Below, piece by piece: positions 45,494-55,004 of a DNA stretch of 64,000 nucleotides. Location: positions 221,122 through 285,121 of the forward strand of contig NZ_PUEJ01000009.1 in NCBI RefSeq assembly GCF_002982075.1. The letters run 5' to 3'. Source of the DNA: Labrys okinawensis. GTDB lineage: Bacteria > Pseudomonadota > Alphaproteobacteria > Rhizobiales > Labraceae. The notes under the pieces are model-generated. The model was not told the DNA's origin. It ran no database searches and worked only from the letters and a program-made list of their open reading frames with translations. Position numbers and translations under genes: made by a program. Every line of letters starts with the position of its first letter. The stretch's first letter is position 1.

Positions 45494-46085
45494 CGAATTC
45501 CTGAAATTCGACTTCAGCGCTTTCCAGAAAATGGCGGCCAAGCTCAAGGTCGCGGAACAGCAATTGCCCTTCGCATTGTCCAGGGCGCTCAACGAGTCAG
45601 CCTTCGTCGCGCGCTCCACTATGGTCGACGATTGGCCCGGCCGCGTACAGTCGAAGAACAGTCGCTTTCTGGGCTGGGCGCTTGGCGTAAAGAAGGCGAC
45701 CAAGAACGACTTAACCGTCACGATCAGCGACGAACGTGCTGGGGGGCGCACTTTGCTCAAGCAACTCGCAGACGGTGGCACACACACCGGCCAGGGTCGC
45801 CTGGCCGTGCCTGTCGCCGGGCAGCGGCGCGGGGCTCGCGGTATCGTGCCAAGCCAGCGGCCACGCAATCTGAAGCAGGCCTTCCGAAAGGGTGACGTCA
45901 TTTATGAGGTGGTCGGCAAGGGCAAAAGGAAACGCCTGCGACTCGCCTACGTGTTGAAGAGCAGTGTCACGGTGCCGAAGCGTGTCCCGTTCCGGGAGAC
46001 GTTCAACGAGGTGATGAAACGCGAGATGGCCGTACGGGCGCCGCGACTGATGCTGGAGGCCATGAAGACCGCGATCCGACGGTGA
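45486..46085 (+). CDS. Putative phage minor tail / tail-completion protein
   Basis: A 199-residue basic protein. The pattern (FDFSAFQKMAAKLKVAEQQLPFALSRALNESAFVARSTM near the start, central RNLKQAFRKGD region, C-terminal FNEVMKREMAVRAPRLMLEAMKTAIRR) resembles lambda gpZ / Mu-like tail proteins that set tail length or connect tail to neck. The similarity is architectural only. It overlaps the preceding small gene. Confidence 0.55.
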   Translation: MADEFLKFDFSAFQKMAAKLKVAEQQLPFALSRALNESAFVARSTMVDDWPGRVQSKNSRFLGWALGVKKATKNDLTVTISDERAGGRTLLKQLADGGTHTGQGRLAVPVAGQRRGARGIVPSQRPRNLKQAFRKGDVIYEVVGKGKRKRLRLAYVLKSSVTVPKRVPFRETFNEVMKREMAVRAPRLMLEAMKTAIRR

Positions 46086-46294
46086 GGCCGCGTCAGGCGA
46101 GCGACCTGCCAAAAAAGTGGCGGGTCCCCCATCCGGCAAACACTCGCCGGTTTCGCCCCACCTCGATCCATTTTTAGATGGAAGATTTTCGTAGAGGCGT
46201 GGCGTCGTCGCTCTGGGCCTCAGGCGACAAAACAATCCAGCCATAACAACGGAGCCCACCACCGGGCTCCACAAGCCAACAGAGAGGATATTCT

Positions 46295-46549
46295 ATGGCT
46301 TCTATTGATCAAGTTGCAGCCCATCTTAACCTGTCCGCTCGGACGGTCGATCGACTGATCTCCAAGGGCGCGCTGCCACGCGCAAAAGCTGGTGAGCACG
46401 ACCTTGAGACGTGCCTAAGATCTTATCTGCAGCACGAGCGTGCTCAGGCTATCCGGCGTGTGCTGGAGAGTCGGCCTGATGCTGCCGCTATTTTCGAGTC
46501 TCTGCTCGATTCCGTCCGCATGGGCGGTCCCGTGCCGGTTGCTGCCTAA
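46295..46549 (+). CDS. Small HTH protein (Nu1/AlpA-like)
   Basis: An 84-residue protein. IDQVAAHLNLSARTVDRLISKGALPRAK is a winged-HTH of the Nu1 terminase-small-subunit or MerR type, followed by a helical tail. AGAGAGGA precedes the ATG. As a terminase small subunit it would normally be followed by the large subunit, which is not found. It may instead be a regulator. Confidence 0.65.
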   Translation: MASIDQVAAHLNLSARTVDRLISKGALPRAKAGEHDLETCLRSYLQHERAQAIRRVLESRPDAAAIFESLLDSVRMGGPVPVAA

Positions 46550-47045
46550 CACCGTAACCCCTGCGCAAAAAATGAAAACCCTGCGCAGGGCCTTACAGGC
46601 TTAACCACTTGTCACGGTGTGGAAATTTCCTACGGGTGGACACTGGAAGACCTTTTTGACTCTTTCAGCTATCCGGCAATTGCGGTGCTGCGAAACCTTC
46701 GTGTGGCCAGCGCAGGGAGCACCTTTGACTTTTCTAGGGGGAGGCCTGTCTTCTGATGGTGCTGGGAGGGCAGAGGAAACCCTTCTGCTGCCTGTGAACT
46801 CCGGCTAACGGTTGCTTCTGCCGGGCACCGAAAAGGCGATGACAAGGCGTGCCGGCCGGTTGTTGGCATGCAGAGATATCTTGCTGCGTTTTGCGACAGC
46901 GCCGATCTCCAAGTCTTGGGCGAAAGGCACCTTTACTGGTGTACCCAGCATGCACCTATAATCTGTGTATGACGCTTTGATTTTCTTTTGTTTGCGGCCC
47001 GTTTCCTTAAATTGTCATCACTGTGAGGCGGTGAGTTGAAAGCAA
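46550..47045. other. Non-coding gap before the SIR2 gene
   Basis: About 500 bases where short frames have no ribosome sites or coherent composition. The right end becomes AT-rich towards the SIR2 gene, marking a cargo boundary. A large-terminase gene might have been expected here in an intact phage; no remnant is recognisable by eye. Confidence 0.55.
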
Positions 47046-48074
47046 ATGATACGGAAGAACACTCTATTTATAGTCGGTGCCGGAGCGAGCGTGGATTTTG
47101 GGTTGCCGATGGGCTCCGAACTCAAAGGCAAAATTGCCGACGCCGTAAACCTTAGATACAATCACTTCGATCTAGTTGGTGGATCCTCTAATATTTCAGA
47201 ATCAATACTTCATATTGATCGCATAAATAGATCTGGCGATGCCAACAGGCTTGCAGCATCCGGCAGGACTATACATACCGCCATGCCGCAATCCCTATCT
47301 ATAGACAATTACCTGGAGGCGCACCAAAGTGATAGTAATATTGTACTGATGGGCAAATTAGGTATCGCCTATTCGATTTTAAAAAGTGAAAATGGTTCGA
47401 ATATATTCTATAGAGATCCAGAATCGAGCAGAATTATACCAAATACAGTGAGTTCATGGCACAACACCCTTTGTCAAATGATGACAGAAGGTGTGAATAA
47501 GAGAAACATAGAGCAAGCAATTGAAAATATTTCTATCATTACATTTAACTATGACCGCTGTCTGGAATATTACATATCGCATTGGCTAGCTAATTACTAT
47601 AATATAGCAATAGAAATATCTCAAAAAATTGTGAATAGAATTCCTATAATTCATGTTTATGGCCAGTGCGGTCGTCTCCCTTGGCAGGAGGGCAACAGTC
47701 AAATTGCCACTTACGGAGCTAATGTATCTGGATCGGCATTGCTTGAGATCGCAAAACAAATAAGAACTTTTACAGAACAAATAACGGACGACGATTTCAA
47801 GAGCGAAATCAGGAATCTGCTTTCCCGAGCGGATCATATTGTATCTCTTGGTTTTTCTTATGCCCCGCAAAACCTAGCGGTACTCGATTGTACGTACTCG
47901 GATTCCGGGCGGGTAAGACGTTTATTCGGAACAACATATGGGATGTCCGCGCAAAACGTGATTGCCATAAATCAAAAGATAAAAAGTGAGTTTGCCATCG
48001 CCTGGGAGACCGTCTTTGAATCTGTGAAGTGCAATCAGTTGCTACAGGACAATTGGTATGTGTTGACTAGTTAA
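47046..48074 (+). CDS. SIR2-like domain protein, defence candidate
   Basis: A 342-residue protein. The N-terminal LFIVGAGASVDFGLPMGSEL is the NAD-binding motif of SIR2-like proteins, and ISIITFNYDRCLEYYISHWL with IPIIHVYGQCG are the next SIR2_2 motifs. Single SIR2 proteins in prophages often act as NAD-depleting anti-phage effectors. The gene is strongly AT-rich relative to both neighbours and has a hairpin after it, so it is a transferred cargo unit. No obvious partner gene is adjacent. NADase activity is inferred; the histidine equivalent cannot be assigned with certainty. Confidence 0.8.
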   Translation: MIRKNTLFIVGAGASVDFGLPMGSELKGKIADAVNLRYNHFDLVGGSSNISESILHIDRINRSGDANRLAASGRTIHTAMPQSLSIDNYLEAHQSDSNIVLMGKLGIAYSILKSENGSNIFYRDPESSRIIPNTVSSWHNTLCQMMTEGVNKRNIEQAIENISIITFNYDRCLEYYISHWLANYYNIAIEISQKIVNRIPIIHVYGQCGRLPWQEGNSQIATYGANVSGSALLEIAKQIRTFTEQITDDDFKSEIRNLLSRADHIVSLGFSYAPQNLAVLDCTYSDSGRVRRLFGTTYGMSAQNVIAINQKIKSEFAIAWETVFESVKCNQLLQDNWYVLTS

Positions 48075-48178
48075 TAGGAACGGATCTGGAATTTTCTCGC
48101 CACTAAATCTTGACTCCTTACGAGTGAGGCCATACTAGATATAGTGCTAAAAGCTTCGATGAGAAATGAATGAGACGA

Positions 48179-48210
48179 CCCCGACCGGATAACCGGCGGG
48201 GAATTTTCTT
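48179..48210 (+). terminator. Putative terminator after the SIR2 gene
   Basis: Stem CCCC-G-A-CCGG with ATAA loop and CCGG-C-GGGG (48179-48201), followed by AATTTTCTT. It lies about 100 bp after the SIR2 stop and just before the next gene, so it also could sit in that gene's leader. Confidence 0.5.
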
Positions 48211-48222
48211 GCGAGGTTTTGC

Positions 48223-49233
48223 ATGCCGAAGACGGCACCGCAGTTTATTGAACCAACAGGTGAAGACCACCGTTACCAGTTGTGGCTGTTGGACCATGCG
48301 AATGATAATGGCGAGCGAACTCGCCATCTGCGCCCGGCGCTCGACGAAGCCGTTCGTGGTCGGTTGATGCCCACCCCTGAATTGAATCAGGCTGCTGCTG
48401 TCGTTTTGCGGGAACTTGACAACGTGGTAAGTGCGGCAACCCCAATGCCATGGGCACAGACCGACCCCTCCGCCACGCAATGGGGGTGGGAAGCCGAGCG
48501 TGATATGGGCACGTCGCCTGAAGGGTTGATTACGGCCTGGCATGTCAATGCGCCGAGCCCGGAATTGTTTATCAATCAGTGGCCCAACGGCGCGCCGGCT
48601 AATGACGATATTCCCATGCTCTTGCGCGTCGCCACCGGAAACAGTAGCGCGCCAGCGCGACACAACATTGCAGTTGTTCAGGAAGCTCAAGAGCGCCGCC
48701 GCCAGAAGACTAATCGCAAGACGGGTATCGTCATGGTGAAGCGGCGCCAGAAGCAAGACGAGATAACTCAGCTCGTGCAAGTCGGTGAAATCCGCTTTGA
48801 CGACAAATCTCGCATTATTCCCTCCGACCGGCGCGGGCAGGACTGGACGCGAAAACCGAAGGGTACCAGCAAGAAGAATGGAGCTGCGAAAACAGCGGAT
48901 GTCGTCAAACTCGACGACTATCGAGGTGCCGCTATTCCGTGGAAGGGCCTTTCGTTCTTGGCTGGAAAGACCGCATCAAACGAGAACGCAACCTATGTCG
49001 CCCATGAGCATTGTCCCACTATGCTCTGGCAGCAGCGCGAGGCCGCCCAGGAGCGCATTCGCATTCTGCGACGGCGCTTAGGCCTAGACATGGCCGAGGC
49101 CTTGCTCGACGCCGCCACTGGCTGCGAGACCTGGCGCATTGGCAACGGCCGCGGCCCAGATGACTGGCGCGCTGCCGCAAGGGGTAAAAATCTAATCGTC
49201 GAAGCCCTGAAAATTTTGTGTGACACAAACTAG
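48223..49233 (+). CDS. Hypothetical island protein
   Basis: A 336-residue protein with no recognised family. The first 130 residues are rich in polar loops. The middle is basic (RRRQKTNRKTGIVMVKRRQKQDE), with a KPKGTSKKNGAAKTADVV linker, and the C-terminal 100 residues are helical (WQQREAAQERIRILRRRLGLDMAEALLDAATG). The basic middle could bind nucleic acid. It ends just before a UUCG-type terminator. It might be a late-gene regulator or scaffold; that is a guess. Confidence 0.6.
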   Translation: MPKTAPQFIEPTGEDHRYQLWLLDHANDNGERTRHLRPALDEAVRGRLMPTPELNQAAAVVLRELDNVVSAATPMPWAQTDPSATQWGWEAERDMGTSPEGLITAWHVNAPSPELFINQWPNGAPANDDIPMLLRVATGNSSAPARHNIAVVQEAQERRRQKTNRKTGIVMVKRRQKQDEITQLVQVGEIRFDDKSRIIPSDRRGQDWTRKPKGTSKKNGAAKTADVVKLDDYRGAAIPWKGLSFLAGKTASNENATYVAHEHCPTMLWQQREAAQERIRILRRRLGLDMAEALLDAATGCETWRIGNGRGPDDWRAAARGKNLIVEALKILCDTN

Positions 49234-49293
49234 GGTTTGCGCCCGAATGCCTGAAGAGCTCCTCGGCTCTTCATCCTTGCAAGACTTCAGCAG

Positions 49294-49323
49294 CGGCGTC
49301 CTTCGGGGCGCCGTTGTCTTTTT
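49294..49323 (+). terminator. Intrinsic terminator with TTCG loop
   Basis: Stem CGGCGTCC / GGGCGCCG around a TTCG tetraloop, followed by TTGTCTTTTT. A strong rho-independent terminator (one G-U pair) between the hypothetical gene and the ClpP-containing operon. Confidence 0.75.
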
Positions 49324-49362
49324 AGACCCCACTTTTCAGCTTTCACGAAAGGCCAACACATC

Positions 49363-49878
49363 ATGCCCGCCGCCATCCGGCAGGTGGCGTCGTTGCTTGA
49401 CCGCCATCTCAACCTGATCGCCCCCCGCGGGCGATACTATGTCGACCGCCTTCGTGCTGTCGGCCTCATGCCAAATACACCCGGCGTACCCGAACCAGCC
49501 ACAGCCGAGCACATCGCGCTCCTGCTTGTCAGCGCCATGATTGGGCCGTCTCCAGCGCTGCCTTCCGCTGAATATCTGCGTCTGGTCAGTGACACCGGTG
49601 GGACCCTGTTGCAGGCCCTGGAACGCTTCCTGGCCGCCCCGCAGGACTTGTTCGAACTTGGTCTCGACACGATCAGCCCGGCCGCCCTGATCCGGTTTCG
49701 GGAGCCCAACGGCAATATCGCGGAAGAGTCATTTCTTCCCGAAACCGACATGCCCAGATCGAAAATCCGTCGCATCGCGATTGTCGACGGCAACGCCTTC
49801 AATGCCCTGGCCATCGCCATTCGCACTTCCACCATTCCCACCCGCTCGCGCCGCCGTAGGCGCCGGAGAATTTCATGA
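49363..49878 (+). CDS. Hypothetical phage-operon protein
   Basis: A 171-residue protein, first of a tightly overlapping gene run that continues through the ClpP-like protease. Helical N-terminus (IRQVASLLDRHLNLIAPRG), unknown middle, and an arginine-rich tail (RSRRRRRRRIS). The stop overlaps the next ATG (ATGA). CGAAAGG lies upstream of the ATG. No family recognised. Confidence 0.6.
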   Translation: MPAAIRQVASLLDRHLNLIAPRGRYYVDRLRAVGLMPNTPGVPEPATAEHIALLLVSAMIGPSPALPSAEYLRLVSDTGGTLLQALERFLAAPQDLFELGLDTISPAALIRFREPNGNIAEESFLPETDMPRSKIRRIAIVDGNAFNALAIAIRTSTIPTRSRRRRRRRIS

Positions 49879-50108
49879 ACGACACACCCACCACCACCGA
49901 CATCGTCAATGACGACGCCACCCTCGCCATCGTCGCCGTCAGCGCGGCCACGGTAGCGTACGCCGAGGCAACTCCCGCGGAGAAGCGGGTGATGCTGAAA
50001 GGCGCAAAGGCCATTCTCTCTATTTATGGCGCCCATCAGGATCTCGACGCCCACGCCGCGAAATGGCGCGGCGCCGTTGCCAAGACCACGGCGGAGAACG
50101 TGCAATGA
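49875..50108 (+). CDS. Hypothetical small phage-operon protein
   Basis: A 77-residue protein overlapping both neighbours by four bases. The sequence begins MNDTPTTTDIVNDDATLAIVAVSAATVAYAEATPAEKRVMLKGAKAIL, mostly helical after an acidic start. It is likely co-translated with the next two genes; no assigned function. Confidence 0.6.
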   Translation: MNDTPTTTDIVNDDATLAIVAVSAATVAYAEATPAEKRVMLKGAKAILSIYGAHQDLDAHAAKWRGAVAKTTAENVQ

Positions 50109-50914
50109 AGATCCTGGGCACCATTGCCGCCGCCCTGAAGGGTAAGACGGCGCTGACATCAACGAAACTGGCCGATCTCATCACGCAGACCGAAGCCGAG
50201 ACCGCCGCGGCTCGCCGGCGCCTGGCCGAATTGGAAGCCAAGCGGCCGGATATGGCTATTGCCGATGAAGCCGACCGTCGGCGGTATCGTAGCGACTTGG
50301 CTTCGACCCGTGACGACGTAGAGGACGGCGAGGCCGCCCTTCAATCCTTGCGGACGAAGCACACCGCCGCGATCGAGGCCGAGGCAGAGGACGGCAGGAA
50401 GCGCACCCACAAGGCCGCGAAGGCCAGGGCAGACGAACTGCCAAATCTGATCGACGAATATGGTCGGCTGGCGCAATTGGTGCGCGACGTTGTCGCCAAG
50501 ATCGCCGAGATCGACGGTGTGGTGCGCACTGCCAATTCGGATCTTCCAGCCGATACGGCCCACATTGCCGGCTCCAGCGAGCTGCGCTCCGTTCCGGCAG
50601 CGCCTCGTGAGATCGTCAAGGAGAAGACCGTCGACCTCTGGGTGCGCGAAGGTCGGCGCGAGCCGGCCTCCGAGATCGTCCAGGCCAAGGTGCGGGAAGA
50701 AAGCAATGGCAGGGGCTATCACCGTCCCGAACACTCGCCCGTGCCGGAGTATTACGCCAAGCAGTGGTTCACCCGTCTCGAATATCGCGAGGCCGCGCCT
50801 GCCGTGCACGCCATCAGCTTCGGCGAGATTGTTCTGCCCGACGCCTACGCTCCAAAGCCCAAAGCCGAACGGCCGGTGCTCGTCGAGCACATTCCGCTGA
50901 AAGCTGCCGCATGA
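50105..50914 (+). CDS. Coiled-coil phage-operon protein, possible scaffold
   Basis: A 269-residue protein. Residues about 18-130 are a long predicted coiled coil rich in Ala, Glu and Arg (AETAAARRRLAELEAKRPD; EAALQSLRTKHTAAIEAEAEDGRKRTHKAAKA). A C-terminal domain with KTVDLWVREGRREPASEIVQAKV follows. It overlaps the ClpP-like protease gene by four bases. A coiled-coil protein beside a prohead-type protease suggests a scaffold or assembly chaperone, but no scaffold family is recognised. Confidence 0.55.
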   Translation: MKILGTIAAALKGKTALTSTKLADLITQTEAETAAARRRLAELEAKRPDMAIADEADRRRYRSDLASTRDDVEDGEAALQSLRTKHTAAIEAEAEDGRKRTHKAAKARADELPNLIDEYGRLAQLVRDVVAKIAEIDGVVRTANSDLPADTAHIAGSSELRSVPAAPREIVKEKTVDLWVREGRREPASEIVQAKVREESNGRGYHRPEHSPVPEYYAKQWFTRLEYREAAPAVHAISFGEIVLPDAYAPKPKAERPVLVEHIPLKAAA

Positions 50915-51678
50915 ACGAGATTTGTATTTTCGACCCTATCGGAGTCGACCCCGAGACCGGCGTCGGCGTGACCGCCAAACAATTCGATAGCCAATTGAAA
51001 GAGCTGGGTTCGCCTGGCTCTATTCTTTTGCGCATCAACTCGCCAGGCGGCGACGTTATGGACGCGATGGCGATCTATTCGATGCTTAAGGCCAGCCGCG
51101 CACGCATTACGGCCAGGATCGAAGGCATTGCTGCCAGCGCGGCATCTCTCATTGCCATGGCCGCCGATCACATCGAGATCTCGCCTAACGCGTTCATGCT
51201 CATTCACATGCCCTATACCACGGCTACGGGCGACGCTGACGACCTCGCCACCGCTGCCGGCGACTTGAAGCGCATGTCTGACTCATACGCCAAGATCTAT
51301 TCGGCCCGCTCTGGCCAGTCTGTAGCGGCGGTTCGGGCGCTGATGGACGAAGACCGTCTGATGAGCGCCGACGAGGCCATCCGGCTCGGCTACGCCGACA
51401 ACCTAGCGAGTGGAATGGGCGACGCCCCCAACATGTCGTCCCTGCCGCGAAAGCACCGTGCGACCATCAAAGCTGCTCGTCGTGACCGGTCGTTCGGCTG
51501 GGACGCGGCGCTGGCTTTGGCCAGCGGCAAGCGCAAGCTCAATTTGCAGCACAATACGGCCATCAACGCAAGTTGGGAAAAAGCCATCGCGGCCATCGCT
51601 AAGGAGCGTGGTGGCTCGGCCGATACGGCCGGCAATGGATGGGATGCAGCGTTGCGCAAAACGTTCGGGAGGCGTTGA
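50911..51678 (+). CDS. ClpP-like phage head maturation protease
   Basis: A 255-residue serine protease of the ClpP/crotonase fold. It has the GGD oxyanion segment (INSPGGDVMDAMAIYSML), the active serine in EGIAASAASLIAMAAD (S76 or S79) and a histidine in FMLIHMP (H99). The C-terminal tail is long, as in phage prohead proteases. The stop abuts the next ATG. In intact phages it lies beside portal and capsid genes; here it is followed directly by tail genes. Confidence 0.85.
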   Translation: MNEICIFDPIGVDPETGVGVTAKQFDSQLKELGSPGSILLRINSPGGDVMDAMAIYSMLKASRARITARIEGIAASAASLIAMAADHIEISPNAFMLIHMPYTTATGDADDLATAAGDLKRMSDSYAKIYSARSGQSVAAVRALMDEDRLMSADEAIRLGYADNLASGMGDAPNMSSLPRKHRATIKAARRDRSFGWDAALALASGKRKLNLQHNTAINASWEKAIAAIAKERGGSADTAGNGWDAALRKTFGRR

Positions 51679-52823
51679 TGCCCAAGCCGCAAGAGACCTG
51701 CGTCGTCACCATCAACGGCCGGGAATTTCGGGATTGGGAGTCGGTGCAGGCATCGACGAGCTACAGCACGGCGACTCGGGTCGTCGTGCTGACAGTGACG
51801 GAAAGCCCAGGCACCAATGGCAAGGTTGGCCAAGCTCTCCAGATCAAGCCCGGCGATCAGGCAACCGTGACCTTGGCCGGCCAATTGTTCCTTTCGGGCA
51901 GAGTGTATGAGCGCCAGGCCGCATTCGATGCGAACAATCATTCGGTGCGTGTTGCCGTCGCTTCGAATGTCCAGCCCACCACCCGCGCGTCTGTTCCGCT
52001 GAAGGATGGCAATTTCAAAGGCTATAACTTTCAGGCGATTGCCAACAAGGTGCTGGCTCCGCTCGGTGTGAAATTCAAGGTCCAGAACCCTCCGCCTGGT
52101 TTCGACAAACCATTTCGGAACGTGCAGACCGAACCGGGGGAGTCCGTGTGGACGTTGCTGGAGCGTTTGTCTCGCTACCGAGGAATCCGCCTTATCGACG
52201 ACGCGGAAGGCAACTTGGTTGCCCACGGCTCGGCGTCTAAGGACAGCAAGGGCGGCCTGGTCGAAGGTCAGAACATTCTCTCGGCATCTGCCCAGATTGA
52301 ATATGTCATCGACACCAGCGCTGACGTAGTCGGCAGCCAAAAGGGCAGCGATACGACAACGCCGGACCAAAACCGTGGCAGCGCGGCGAAATACGAAATG
52401 TCGGGCGGAACCTACAAAGTGCACTCCGTGGCCCATATGGATGTCCCCGGCGACGCCGACGACGCGCGTCGGTTTGCCGAGACGCACCAGCTTCTTAGCG
52501 GAGCAAGGCAGGCCACCGCGCAGATCGTATCGCAGGGATGGCTTTTGGCTAGTGGCAAGCTGCCAGCGGTCTATGACTCGATCGAAATAGACAGTCCCAT
52601 GCTCATGTTGAAGACGAACGAACTGCCGGTGGCAGAGCTGCTGTTTAGCCAGGATCAAAGTGGCACGCGAACAACCTGGCTGTTCCAGAAAGTTCTTTCG
52701 AAGAACCCGGACGTGAACGGCTCGCCTCCGCCGCAAACTCCGGCCCAGGAAGCTACTCAAAACGACATAACCCCAGGCAACCCCGTGGTGAACATGGACT
52801 ACGGCAGAGGACACGTGACCTGA
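51678..52823 (+). CDS. Phage Mu P-like baseplate hub / tail protein
   Basis: A 381-residue structural protein. ETCVVTINGREFRDWESVQASTSYSTATRVVVLTVTE at the start and the VWTLLERLSRYRGIRLIDDAEGNLVAHG segment match the gp44/gpP hub family (T4 gp27-like) that caps the tail tube in Mu-like myophages. The last 40 residues are a proline-rich linker. It overlaps the tape-measure gene by one base. Confidence 0.8.
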   Translation: MPKPQETCVVTINGREFRDWESVQASTSYSTATRVVVLTVTESPGTNGKVGQALQIKPGDQATVTLAGQLFLSGRVYERQAAFDANNHSVRVAVASNVQPTTRASVPLKDGNFKGYNFQAIANKVLAPLGVKFKVQNPPPGFDKPFRNVQTEPGESVWTLLERLSRYRGIRLIDDAEGNLVAHGSASKDSKGGLVEGQNILSASAQIEYVIDTSADVVGSQKGSDTTTPDQNRGSAAKYEMSGGTYKVHSVAHMDVPGDADDARRFAETHQLLSGARQATAQIVSQGWLLASGKLPAVYDSIEIDSPMLMLKTNELPVAELLFSQDQSGTRTTWLFQKVLSKNPDVNGSPPPQTPAQEATQNDITPGNPVVNMDYGRGHVT

Positions 52824-54937
52824 TGGCAGAAGAACTTGTATTACCGGCGAGCGTAACTGACCGCTTCAGCAAGCCATTGCAAGACCTTCAGAAAAAGCTG
52901 AAGGATTTTCGCCCCTCGGACGGCATGCGCGCCGTGGAGCGTAATTTTCGGACATTGCGCGATCAGGTCAACCAGGCCACTCGCGCCATCAAGGACGCGG
53001 GCAATGGCCTTGCCGGCGGCATGGGCTTGCCCGGGTTATCGATCGGTGCTCTGTCGGCGGCCGGCGCTATTGCGGCACTAACCGCCAACACCCGCCAGTT
53101 CGCAACACAGACGGTCGCAATGCGGAATTTCGCCCGCGACACCGGCATCGCGACCGCCAAGTTGAAAGAACTGCAAGCCGTATCGGCCGGCCTGGGCATC
53201 GACTCCGACGCCATGAAGCAGGCCGTGACCTTCTCGGCGCAGAACGCGGACGCCCTGCGGCGCCATCAGGGGACGTTCCAAGAGCTATCGGCCCTTGGCC
53301 CCGGCGGCCGGTCGATCGCCAACGACTTGGCAGGCACGAAGTCGAACGACGAGGTTTTGGAGAAAAGCCTTCGGTACCTCCAAAACCAGAAGGACGCCCA
53401 GCAGAGGCGCACCCTGGCTAGGATGCTGTTCGGCGACGAGTCCATGGGCGCGCTCGGCAATGAGAGCCCCGCCGACCTGGCAACGCGCCGGTCCGCGGCC
53501 CGCGCCTCGATCAGTCAACAGTCAAAGGACGACGAGGAAAAGGCGAAGGCGTTCTTGGATTCCACGGAGCGAGTCAGTGCTGCGTTGGACAAGATCAAGC
53601 TCAGTGTTGGCGGCGCTCTAGCACCTAACCTGACGGCGGTTGCGGACGCCATGGCGGCTTTCGCGAATGCCAATTCAGGACAGGTGAAGGCATTTTTCGA
53701 CGATGTTGGAAAAACGCTCAGCTCGCACAATTGGTCCGAGGACGCTGCGGCGATTGCCCTGGTTTTCGGCAAGACCAGGGCATTCATTGAATATATGACG
53801 AGCCTTTCGCCCAAGCTTGACCAGAACATGGCCGGCAGCCGCGATGCAGCCAAACCGGGCGAGATATTCCAGCAGAAAACCGGCACATGGCTCGATCAGT
53901 TGCCTAAGAACTGGTTTAGCCTGGGTCTGAAGAAGGGGAGCTTTGCGGACTGGCTCCTCAACGGAAGTGAGCCTGGGCAACCAGCACATCCCCATACTGC
54001 GACACCCACGCCCGGAACAGACCCGAATGCCAACCGCGGCATGCGCGAGACGTTTATGGGCGCCGATCCGATCGCGTATCGACCAGGCGCCCGTGCAGCT
54101 TTCACCGGCATGGCGCGCGCGCAAGACACCGTTGCCACGATCGCGGCAGGCGTGACGAAGGGCATGCAAGACTTCGCGCAGACGCTGCAGGCTGGCGACG
54201 GTGGCGCGCCTAGCGCGGGTGGAGGCGGTGGAGGTGGCTTTATGAAAGCCAGCTACCAGCCTGGAGGTGGCGCTCGCGGGGCACTCAATGGGATGAGAGC
54301 GGTTCGAGAGGCCGTTGGCGTCACCACACCATCATACAATCCCGGCTCGGAGCCTGCCGGCAAGCGTATCGGTGGTACGCGCTCATGGCGAAATTTTAAT
54401 CCGGGTAATATCGAGTATGGGAAGTTCGCAGCATCTCACGGCGCCATTGGCACTGATGGCAGATTCGCGATTTTTCCGGATTACGCGACCGGCAGAAAAG
54501 CGCAGGAGAGCCTGCTGTTCGACTCGAAGCGCTATCGCGACCTCACTCTGTCCGGCGCCATCCATCGATGGGCACCGGCAAGTGAGAACAATGTTCCAGC
54601 CTATCTGAAAGCGATGGGTGCTGACCCAAACACGCGCATGCGCGACTTCACGCCTGCCCAGCGCCAGCAACTTCTCAACGCCATGCAGCGGCATGAAGGC
54701 TGGCGAGCCGGGCGGATTATTGGTGCAGATCCGACGCCAACCGCAAGCGCGACGCCCAGGAAGTCGGCGGCCAATACCCGCGCCAAAGCGGACGCCGCGG
54801 CTGCCGGCCGGGATGGTCTACACGGTCGCGTTTCGATCGATGTTAGGTCGAAGGATCACCCTGTGGATGCCAAAACGGACGGCTCGCCCTTGTTCCAAGA
54901 ACTCTCGATCAAGCGCGGGAACCTGATGAGCATCTAG
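52823..54937 (+). CDS. Tail tape measure protein with C-terminal lytic-type domain
   Basis: A 704-residue protein. The first 320 residues are mostly helical with a hydrophobic stretch (GLSIGALSAAGAIAALTA) and resemble tape-measure proteins. A flexible Gly/Pro-rich region at about 390-490 contains an eight-Gly run. Residues about 520-630 (RNFNPGNIEYG, FAIFPDYATGRKAQESLL, AIHRWAPASENNVPAYLKAMG) match the structural muramidase-like domain of virion proteins that locally cut peptidoglycan. The start overlaps the hub gene stop. Confidence 0.85.
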   Translation: MAEELVLPASVTDRFSKPLQDLQKKLKDFRPSDGMRAVERNFRTLRDQVNQATRAIKDAGNGLAGGMGLPGLSIGALSAAGAIAALTANTRQFATQTVAMRNFARDTGIATAKLKELQAVSAGLGIDSDAMKQAVTFSAQNADALRRHQGTFQELSALGPGGRSIANDLAGTKSNDEVLEKSLRYLQNQKDAQQRRTLARMLFGDESMGALGNESPADLATRRSAARASISQQSKDDEEKAKAFLDSTERVSAALDKIKLSVGGALAPNLTAVADAMAAFANANSGQVKAFFDDVGKTLSSHNWSEDAAAIALVFGKTRAFIEYMTSLSPKLDQNMAGSRDAAKPGEIFQQKTGTWLDQLPKNWFSLGLKKGSFADWLLNGSEPGQPAHPHTATPTPGTDPNANRGMRETFMGADPIAYRPGARAAFTGMARAQDTVATIAAGVTKGMQDFAQTLQAGDGGAPSAGGGGGGGFMKASYQPGGGARGALNGMRAVREAVGVTTPSYNPGSEPAGKRIGGTRSWRNFNPGNIEYGKFAASHGAIGTDGRFAIFPDYATGRKAQESLLFDSKRYRDLTLSGAIHRWAPASENNVPAYLKAMGADPNTRMRDFTPAQRQQLLNAMQRHEGWRAGRIIGADPTPTASATPRKSAANTRAKADAAAAGRDGLHGRVSIDVRSKDHPVDAKTDGSPLFQELSIKRGNLMSI

Positions 54938-54967
54938 GCTCGCGCTCCCACCACAATCTCAACATTC

Positions 54968-54995
54968 AGCCCCGCTTCGGCGGGGCTTCTTTTTT
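54968..54995 (+). terminator. Intrinsic terminator with TTCG loop
   Basis: AGCCCCGC-TTCG-GCGGGGCT followed by TCTTTTTT. It lies between the tape-measure and tail-fibre genes, so the fibre gene probably has a separate promoter or depends on read-through. Confidence 0.85.
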
Positions 54996-55004
54996 GGAGC
55001 ACCC

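Noticed and set aside
46617..46955. Short frames on both strands in the gap before the SIR2 gene
   Set aside because: No ribosome site, and composition looks random; overlapping frames on opposite strands contradict each other.
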